Source: Streptomyces viridochromogenes DSM 40736
GTDB lineage: Bacteria > Actinomycetota > Actinomycetes > Streptomycetales > Streptomycetaceae
DNA: 64,000 nt
Direction of reading: 5' to 3'
NCBI RefSeq assembly: GCF_000158955.1
Contig: NZ_GG657757.1
Location: forward strand, 3,724,430-3,788,429
Positions 58,337-64,000 of the stretch are shown one piece after another. The notes below the pieces were generated by a model, which saw only the letters and a list, made by a program, of their open reading frames with translations, ran no database searches and had not been told where the DNA came from. Position 1 is the first letter of the stretch. Every line of letters begins with the position of its first letter. The position numbers were made by a program, and so were the translations under genes.

Positions 58337-60988
58337 GTGAAGACCGAGTTGATCCTCCTGTCGCGCGTGGCCTATCGCGGGCGGGAGATCACCGCGCCCC
58401 GGCTGCGCGGGCTGCTCGCGTTGCTCGCGGGTGAGTTGCGCGCCGGTTGCAGCACCGCGCGGCTGGTGGAGGGGCTGTGGCGGGACGAGTTGCCGGCCAA
58501 CCCGGGCAACGCGCTGCGGATCCTGGTCTCCCGGACCCGCTCCCAGCTCGGGGCCGATGTCGTCGTCAGCACCCCGACCGGGTACCGGCTGGCGTTGGGT
58601 GAGGAGCAGGTCGACAGTTCGGTGGTGGTGCGGTGTGCCGAGGCGGGCGCGCGGTATGCGCGGGCCGGGGATCATGCCGCCGCTCTGGCGAGTGCGGAGG
58701 AGGGCCTTGCCTTCTGGGACGCCGCCCCGGTCATCGACGTCGTGCCCGGTGACCCGGTGGCGGAGTTGCGGGCCGAGCGGGCGCCGCTCTACGACTCCCT
58801 CGTACGCTCGCGTGCGCTCGCGCTCGGCCGGGTGGGGCGCCGGGCCGAGGCCGTGGCACCGCTGACCGAGGTGTTCGCCGGGGCGCCCCGCGACGAGGAA
58901 GTACTGGCCGAGCTGCTGCGCGCCGAGGCGGCCACGGCCGGGCCGTCGGCGGCGCTCGCCCGCTACGACGCGTACCGCCGCGAGCTCCGGGACGACCTCG
59001 GCACCGATCCGGGCGCCGGGCTGAAGGGCGTGCATCAGGAGCTGCTTCAGGCCGAGGCCCCCGCGGTCCGGTACGGAGTGCCGCATGATCCGAATCCGCT
59101 GCTGGGACGGGACGGGGACCTCGTGGCGGTGGGCGGGCTGTTGCGCTCTTCGCGGCTGGTCTCGATCGTCGGTCCCGGTGGGCTGGGCAAGACGCGGCTC
59201 GCTTACGCCGTCAGCCGCCGGGCGGAGCAGCGGGTGGTGCACTTCGTCTCGCTGGCCGGGGTCCGTGCGGACGAGGACGTGGCCGTCGAGGTGGCGTCGG
59301 TCCTCGGCCGGGGGGACGCGCCACCCGGGGGCGCCGGGGCGTACGGCGGTGGCGCGGATGTGCCCGCCTCGATCGTCGCCGCCCTCGGCGCAAGCCCCGC
59401 GCTGCTGGTGCTGGACAACTGCGAGCAGGTGGTCCGGGGCGCGGCCGAGCTGGTGCGGGAGCTGGTGGCGCGGTCCGAGGGCCTGCGGGTGCTGGTCACC
59501 AGCAGGTCACCGCTGGGGCTGAGCTCGGAAGCGGTGTACCAGTTGCCGCAGCTGAGCGCGGACATCGCGATCGAGCTCTTCGGGCAGCGGGCCCGGGCCG
59601 CGCGGCCCGGCGTCGAGCTGCCGCCCGACGCGGTGGCGGAGCTGTGCCGGCATCTCGACGGGCTGCCGCTCGCCGTGGAGTTGGCGGCGGCGCGGGTACG
59701 GGTGCTGTCCGTCCCCGAGATCGCCCGCCGCCTCGGCGACCGGTTCGCGCTGCTGCGCGGCGGGGCCCGGGACGCACCCGAGCGGCACCGCACCCTGCAC
59801 GCGGTCGTGGAGTGGAGCTGGAATCTGCTGGAGGAGGACGCGCGGGCGGCGCTGCGGGCGCTGTCGGTCTTCCCCGGCGGCTTCACCGAGAGCGCGGCGG
59901 AACACCTGCTGGGGGACGGCGTCGACGCGCTGTACCTGCTGGAGCAGCTGGTGGACCAGTCGCTGCTGAAGGCCGGCGACACCGCGGCCGGGATCCGCTT
60001 CCGCATGCTGGAGACGGTGCGGGAGTTCAGCGCCGCCCGGCGCGCGGCGGCCGGGGAGGAGGAGGCGGTCACCGACCGGTTCCTGGGCTGGGCACGGGAT
60101 TTCGGACTGGAAAACCACGACGTGTTGTTCGGCGGTGAGCCGCTGCGGCACTGGCCGCGGCTGCGCGCGGAGCAGGACAACCTGGTGCTCGCCCTGCGCT
60201 ACGCCCTCGCCCGCGAGGACCACGCCGCCACCGCGGCGGCCGGCGCGGTGCTGGCCGGTATCTGGCTCACCGACTCGACGTCCTTCCACCGGGTCTTCGC
60301 CCTGGCCGCCGACACCGCGGCGCCGCTGTCGCACTACCGCCCCGACGCCCGGCACACCGAGGTCACCCGTGCCCTCTGCGTCGCCTGCGTCACCGCCCCG
60401 TTCGTCGGGTACGGCCCGCTCCAGGCGCGCCATCTCGTCACCCTGCGCCGGCTGCCGCCCGCGCAGCCGGACACGCTGCTGCGGGCACTCGCCGTCGTGC
60501 TGTGCGCGCTTGCGGACATGCGCCCGCCCGGCTACGAGGCCCTGGAGGAACTGTGCGCGAGCGACGCGCCGTTGCTGGCGGGCGTCGCCGAGGCCGTGGC
60601 CAGCTATCTCTGGGAGCACGAAGGCGAGCACGAGCGTGCGCTGGCCTCCGCCCGCCGGCTGCTCGCCGCGGTCGACGCCGTGCCCAACCCGTCGCTCAAG
60701 CTGCTCGGCCACTCCCGCTGCAGCGAGCTGTGCGGGGACGCCGGTCTCGGCGAGGAGGCGTACCGGCATCTGCTGGCGGCGCTGGACGCCTTGGGAGCAC
60801 CTGAGCGACCAGTCGCCCCACGACGGGCCTGCGCCGGGGCCTCGTGCTGGCCTGTCTGCAACGCGGTGAGCCGGACGAGGCCGAGGAGTGGCAGCGGCAG
60901 GTGGAGCGGAGCCGGCCGTCGGAGCAGACCTCGGCCTTCACGACCGATCTGGCCGCCCGGGCCGAGATCGCGCTGGCCCGGGGGCTGA
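58337..60988 (+). CDS. BTAD/AfsR-like regulator with ATPase domain, 3' end frameshifted
   Basis: 883 codons as read, of which about the first 825 are normal. DNA-binding winged helix (1-95, 'RLVEGLWRDELPANPGNALR'), BTAD domain (95-245, 'RYDAYRRELRDDLGTDPGAG'), NB-ARC-type ATPase with P-loop 'IVGPGGLGKTRLAYAV' (about 275) and 'LLVLDNCEQVV', then helical repeats. After 'LLAALDALGAPERPVAP' (about 60820) the frame turns to Arg/Ser/Pro nonsense, while the true continuation runs in another frame to 61476. Such proteins activate nearby genes, here perhaps the ABC exporter. It is either a natural pseudogene or a sequencing error. Confidence 0.85.
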   Translation: MKTELILLSRVAYRGREITAPRLRGLLALLAGELRAGCSTARLVEGLWRDELPANPGNALRILVSRTRSQLGADVVVSTPTGYRLALGEEQVDSSVVVRCAEAGARYARAGDHAAALASAEEGLAFWDAAPVIDVVPGDPVAELRAERAPLYDSLVRSRALALGRVGRRAEAVAPLTEVFAGAPRDEEVLAELLRAEAATAGPSAALARYDAYRRELRDDLGTDPGAGLKGVHQELLQAEAPAVRYGVPHDPNPLLGRDGDLVAVGGLLRSSRLVSIVGPGGLGKTRLAYAVSRRAEQRVVHFVSLAGVRADEDVAVEVASVLGRGDAPPGGAGAYGGGADVPASIVAALGASPALLVLDNCEQVVRGAAELVRELVARSEGLRVLVTSRSPLGLSSEAVYQLPQLSADIAIELFGQRARAARPGVELPPDAVAELCRHLDGLPLAVELAAARVRVLSVPEIARRLGDRFALLRGGARDAPERHRTLHAVVEWSWNLLEEDARAALRALSVFPGGFTESAAEHLLGDGVDALYLLEQLVDQSLLKAGDTAAGIRFRMLETVREFSAARRAAAGEEEAVTDRFLGWARDFGLENHDVLFGGEPLRHWPRLRAEQDNLVLALRYALAREDHAATAAAGAVLAGIWLTDSTSFHRVFALAADTAAPLSHYRPDARHTEVTRALCVACVTAPFVGYGPLQARHLVTLRRLPPAQPDTLLRALAVVLCALADMRPPGYEALEELCASDAPLLAGVAEAVASYLWEHEGEHERALASARRLLAAVDAVPNPSLKLLGHSRCSELCGDAGLGEEAYRHLLAALDALGAPERPVAPRRACAGASCWPVCNAVSRTRPRSGSGRWSGAGRRSRPRPSRPIWPPGPRSRWPGG

Positions 60989-61476
60989 CCGAGCTGGGGC
61001 TCAAGCGGTGGCGGATGGCCGCGGAGCGGCTGCGCGCGAGCGGCTCGCCGCACGCCGACTCCGGCACGGAGGCGTGGGCGCGGGCGATCGAGGTCTACGC
61101 GGTGGTCGCGCACGCGTACGCCGGGCGGCTGGAGCCGGTCGCCGGTCTGGTGGCCGAGTTGGAGGGACGGCTGCGTTCGCTGCTCGCCGACGGCTCCCGC
61201 CCGGCCGGGGAGATCCCGGTGTCCGGCGCCGATGTGCTGGCCCTCGGCCTGGTCCGGCTCGCCGCGGGCGACGACGGTTCGGCGGTGCGGCTGCTGGCGC
61301 TGGCGGAGCGGATGCGCGTGCCGCAGACGTTTCCCACGATGTCCGCAGGCCGTGCCCGGCGGGCCGCCGAGGAGGCCGACAGGGCGGCGTACGCCGACGC
61401 GGTGTCGGAGTACGCCGCCCTGGAGCGGGACGGGTTGCGGGAGGCAGCCCGCGCACTCATTTCGGGTCGCGGTTGA
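60844..61476 (+). pseudogene. Displaced C-terminal part of the BTAD regulator
   Basis: Good coding sequence in the +1 relative frame: 'LACLQRGEPDEAEEWQRQVE', 'ARAEIALARGLTELGLKRWR', 'GADVLALGLVRLAAGDDGSA', ending 'EAARALISGRG'. These are the helical repeats expected at the end of the regulator, which with it would give about 1045 residues. The GTG at 60844 has no ribosome site. It overlaps the end of the convergent permease gene by 20 bases. Confidence 0.7.
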
Positions 61477-62275
61477 ACTGCGCCGTCGACCAGCGGTAGC
61501 CGAGCGCGGTCAGGCCGAGGCACCAGGCGAGCGCGATCCACCCGTTGTTGCCGATCCCGGTGCCGAGGAGGAGTCCACGCAGGGTCTCGATGGCGGGGGT
61601 GAACGGCTGGTACTCGGCGATCGGCTGGAACCAGCCCGGCATCGTGTCGGCCGGGATGAAGGCGCTGGAGATGAGCGGCAGGAGGATCAGCGGCATGGCC
61701 ATGTTGCTGGCCGCCTCGGGGTTCGGACTGGCCATGCCCATGCCGACCGCGATCCAGGTGAGCGCCAGGGCGAACAGCGTGATCAGCCCGAACGCGGCCA
61801 GCCACTCCAGGGCCGTGGCGTCCGTGGATCTGAAGCCGATGGCCACTGCGACGGCACCGACGAGGACCACACTGGCGACCGACTGGAGCACGCTGCCGAC
61901 GACGTGCCCGACCAGCACCGAACCTCGGTAGACGGCCATCGTGCGGAAGCGGGCGATGAGGCCCTCGCTCATGTCCATGGAGACGTACACCGCGGCCCCG
62001 ATCACGGTGCTGCCGATGGTCATCAGCAGGATGCCCGGGACGATGTAGGCGATGTAGTCGGAGCGGTCGGCGCCGCCGCCTCCGATGCCCGCGCTCATCA
62101 CGTCGCCGAAGATGTAGACGAAGAGCAGCAGCATCATGATCGGTGTGAGCAGCAGGTTCAGCGTTCCGGACGGGTAGCGCCACGCGTGCAGGAGGTTGCG
62201 GCGCAGCATCGTGTTCGAGTCGCGTACGGCGAGGGAGATCCGGGTCGGGCGGGTGGGAGCCGGGGAGGTGCTCAT
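61457..62275 (-). CDS. ABC-2 permease, DrrB type
   Basis: 272 residues with six membrane helices: 'LNLLLTPIMMLLLFVYIFG', 'YIVPGILLMTIGSTVIGAAV', 'GLITLFALALTWIAVGMGMA', 'MPLILLPLISSAFIPADTM'. The 'NPEAASNMAMPLILLPLIS' region is the DrrB/ABC-2 signature. It exports antibiotics or drugs with the ATPase. Its ATG overlaps the ATPase stop by four bases. Confidence 0.9.
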   Translation of the reverse strand: MSTSPAPTRPTRISLAVRDSNTMLRRNLLHAWRYPSGTLNLLLTPIMMLLLFVYIFGDVMSAGIGGGGADRSDYIAYIVPGILLMTIGSTVIGAAVYVSMDMSEGLIARFRTMAVYRGSVLVGHVVGSVLQSVASVVLVGAVAVAIGFRSTDATALEWLAAFGLITLFALALTWIAVGMGMASPNPEAASNMAMPLILLPLISSAFIPADTMPGWFQPIAEYQPFTPAIETLRGLLLGTGIGNNGWIALAWCLGLTALGYRWSTAQFNRDPK

Positions 62276-63240
62276 CGGACGTTCTCCTTGGTCTGGTCGG
62301 GGGTGCGGGCCGGGCCGGTGAGGGCGAAGAACACGTCGTCGAGGTCGGGGGTGTGCACGGTCAGTTCGTCGGCCTCGACGCCGGCCGAGTCCAGCCAGTC
62401 GAGGACGGCGCGCAGCTCGCGCTGGCTGCCGTCGCTGGGGATCTGTAGCGCCAGCGCCTCGTCGTCCCGGGTGACCTCACGCAGCGCGGAGGCGGCCGAC
62501 TTGTACGCGGCCGGGTCGGTGAAGCGGAGCCGGACGTGTCCGCCGGGGACGATCCGCTTGAGCTCCTCGGCGGTGCCTTCGGCGGCGATCGTGCCGTCGT
62601 GGAGCACGGCGATGCGGTCGGCGAGTTCGTCGGCCTCCTCCAGGTACTGGGTGGTGAGGAAGACGGTGACGCCGTCGGAGACGAGCTCGCGGATGATCTG
62701 CCACATGTTGTGGCGGCTGCGCGGATCGAGGCCGGTGGTGGGCTCGTCGAGGAAGATGATGCGCGGGTCCCCGACCAGGGTCATGGCGAGGTCGAGACGG
62801 CGCTTCATGCCGCCGGAGTAGGTGGAGGCGGGCTTCTTCGCGGCCTCGGTGAGGTCGAAGCGCTCCAGCAACTCGGCGGCCACGCGCCGTCCTTCACGCT
62901 TCGGCAGGTGGTGCAGGTCCGCCATGAGGAGCATGTTCTCCTCGCCGGTGATCAGGCCGTCGACGGCGGAGAACTGCCCGGTGACGCCGATCGCGGATCG
63001 TACGGCGTGGGGGTCGGTGGCGAGGTCGTGGCCGCCTACGCGGATGTCGCCGGCGTCGGCGGTGATGAGGGTGGAGAGGATCTTGACGGCGGTGGTCTTG
63101 CCGGCGCCGTTCGGGCCGAGCAGGGAGAAGATCGTGCCCGCGGGCACATACAGGTCGATGCCGTCGAGGACCAGCTTGTCCCCGAAGGACTTCCGCAGCC
63201 CCGTGGCCGCGATGGCGGATGCGTGGGTCGTTGTCGTCAT
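62272..63240 (-). CDS. ABC ATPase, DrrA type
   Basis: 322 residues. Walker A 'LGPNGAGKTTAVKIL' (about 38-52), Q-loop, signature 'YSGGMKRRLDLAMTL', Walker B 'IIFLDEPTTGLDP', and the C-terminal extension of DrrA proteins ending 'LDDVFFALTG'. It drives export with the DrrB-type permease. It is convergent with the BTAD regulator, which may control it or a lost neighbour. Confidence 0.93.
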   Translation of the reverse strand: MTTTTHASAIAATGLRKSFGDKLVLDGIDLYVPAGTIFSLLGPNGAGKTTAVKILSTLITADAGDIRVGGHDLATDPHAVRSAIGVTGQFSAVDGLITGEENMLLMADLHHLPKREGRRVAAELLERFDLTEAAKKPASTYSGGMKRRLDLAMTLVGDPRIIFLDEPTTGLDPRSRHNMWQIIRELVSDGVTVFLTTQYLEEADELADRIAVLHDGTIAAEGTAEELKRIVPGGHVRLRFTDPAAYKSAASALREVTRDDEALALQIPSDGSQRELRAVLDWLDSAGVEADELTVHTPDLDDVFFALTGPARTPDQTKENVR

Positions 63241-63417
63241 GCCCCGGAGTCTGCGGGGCGGCGCGTTCAGCGACCTTTCAGCGCGGTTTCAGCATCCGTC
63301 ACCGACGGCCGAAGCGGTGAAATGGGGCCTGCTCGCCTCAGGTCCCCTCGCAGGACAGCACCGCCGCGACGAAGTCGGCCGGCGGCAGGTAGCGCCTTCT
63401 ACCTGGGCCAGGTTCAG

Positions 63418-63711
63418 TTACGTCAGGTCCAGTCCGAGGCCTGTCCCGGGCTCCGGCCGGCGACTCTCGGTGGCCTTCTTCTTCACGGTGTACCGCGCCT
63501 TGCAGTACGGGCATGCGTAGGACCCCGCGTCGGAGCGGATGAGTACGTGGCAGAGGTGCCCGGCCGACGGGGCCGCGTCCGTTTCGCGTGGCGTGGCGGT
63601 CGGCTGAGCGGGGGCGGGAATGTGCCGGGTCTTCCTGCCCCTCTCGCGGATCGTCTGGCTGCCGTCGGCATTCTTGATGACTACGCGCCCTACGCGCCCC
63701 CGTCGATGCAT
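63418..63711 (-). CDS. Hypothetical protein with a single zinc-knuckle motif (97 aa)
   Basis: ATG at 63711. 'MHRRGRVGRVVIKNADGSQT' start, then a basic Pro-rich stretch and 'YACPYCKARYTVKKKA'. One CxxC is clear; a partner histidine-cysteine occurs in 'GHLCHVL'. It is probably a small nucleic-acid- or zinc-binding protein. The ribosome site is weak (AGGT). Function unknown. Confidence 0.6.
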   Translation of the reverse strand: MHRRGRVGRVVIKNADGSQTIRERGRKTRHIPAPAQPTATPRETDAAPSAGHLCHVLIRSDAGSYACPYCKARYTVKKKATESRRPEPGTGLGLDLT

Positions 63712-63891
63712 ACCTAGAGGGTGAGGCAGCGCAAGGATCGGCACAAGACGGTTGCGGGAGGGTGGTCACGTGTCCCTCTCTCGCCGACCAGGGGTTCGTA
63801 TCAACTACAGGAGTGGGCAGACAATTTCGCTCGCTGAGGGATAGCCCCGGGCGGCTCGTCGCGTCGTGGTCGTTTGAGAAGGGGAGGGTCG

Positions 63892-64000
63892 ATGAAGGCC
63901 TCGAATCACGACGAGTTCCGGGAGTTCGTAGCGATGCGCTCCACCGCGCTGCTGCGGCTCGCGGTGCTGCTCACCGGAGGGGACCGGCATGCCGCGGAGG
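63892..64000 (+). CDS. SigE-family ECF sigma factor, start only
   Basis: GGGGAGGG then ATG at 63892; 36 codons before the window ends. 'HDEFREFVAMRSTALLRLAV' and 'LLTGGDRHAAE' are the start of region 2 in SigE-family sigma-70 factors of Streptomyces, where 'D-L-L-Q' would follow. The gene runs out of the window, so no more can be said. Confidence 0.8.
   Translation, partial: MKASNHDEFREFVAMRSTALLRLAVLLTGGDRHAAE

Overview
The window is high-GC actinobacterial DNA and looks like the chromosome of a Streptomyces species. GC-rich third codon positions, many GTG starts, ATGA gene overlaps, an hrdD-type sigma factor, a TTA (bldA-type) codon and several Streptomyces-restricted small proteins all point that way. 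From memory, the left part follows the S. coelicolor order mscL - ltrA-like - L,D-transpeptidase - fruA/fruK/fruR - MFS/WYL - TetR - hrdD (SCO3202) - acetyltransferase - MarR - MFS/TetR - IclR. This synteny is recalled, not computed.

Layout. (1) 1-25.8 kb is core chromosome: an MFS end, an FmdB zinc ribbon with a CIRCE-like operator, MTA phosphorylase, a CpaB-like protein, MscL, LtrA, a P1 peptidase, a lipoprotein L,D-transpeptidase, a DUF6227-type gene with a TTA codon, the fructose PTS operon fruR-fruK-fruA, an MFS pump divergent from a WYL regulator, a TetR regulator, hrdD with a textbook sigma-R promoter, a PAT-like acetyltransferase, a MarR/extradiol-dioxygenase pair, a TetR-MFS pair, an M6-type protease and a tandem-duplicated IclR regulator. 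(2) At 25.9 kb lies tRNA-Arg(CCT). Its 3' half is repeated at 31.96 kb and 33.48 kb, each copy followed by a hairpin, so successive elements have integrated here. (3) 26-44.9 kb is an accessory island. It holds a graspetide (ATP-grasp RiPP) locus, with precursor tgmA, ligase tgmB and two conserved small neighbours. It also holds a TraR/DksA zinc finger, fragments of an ene-reductase, a GNAT and a SnoaL protein, DUF2252, a ClC channel, a truncated K+ channel, a MITE-like element, an XRE-regulator remnant, an HD hydrolase, a DUF4190 protein, a SnoaL/hydrolase pair and two families of long direct repeats. No intact integrase is present. (4) 44.9-58 kb is metabolic: MerR/SDR, a PLP amino-acid enzyme, DinB, an amino-acid permease with a PucR regulator, and a sugar module. 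In the sugar module a PfkB kinase and monooxygenase diverge from an ABC importer and LacI across a perfect palindromic operator. (5) At 58.1-58.3 kb there is a frameshifted tyrosine-integrase remnant. It is followed by a BTAD/AfsR-like regulator split by a frameshift, a DrrAB-type ABC exporter, a small zinc-ribbon protein and the start of a SigE-family sigma factor.

How the genes work together. fruA imports and phosphorylates fructose, fruK makes fructose-1,6-bisphosphate and fruR probably represses both. In the graspetide operon two small proteins precede tgmA, which is coupled by a 4-base overlap to tgmB, the enzyme expected to form side-chain ester or amide crosslinks in TgmA. The sugar module combines uptake, phosphorylation and LacI control. 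Several pump/regulator and enzyme/regulator pairs (MFS/WYL, MFS/TetR, dioxygenase/MarR, SDR/MerR) have inverted repeats in their shared control regions.
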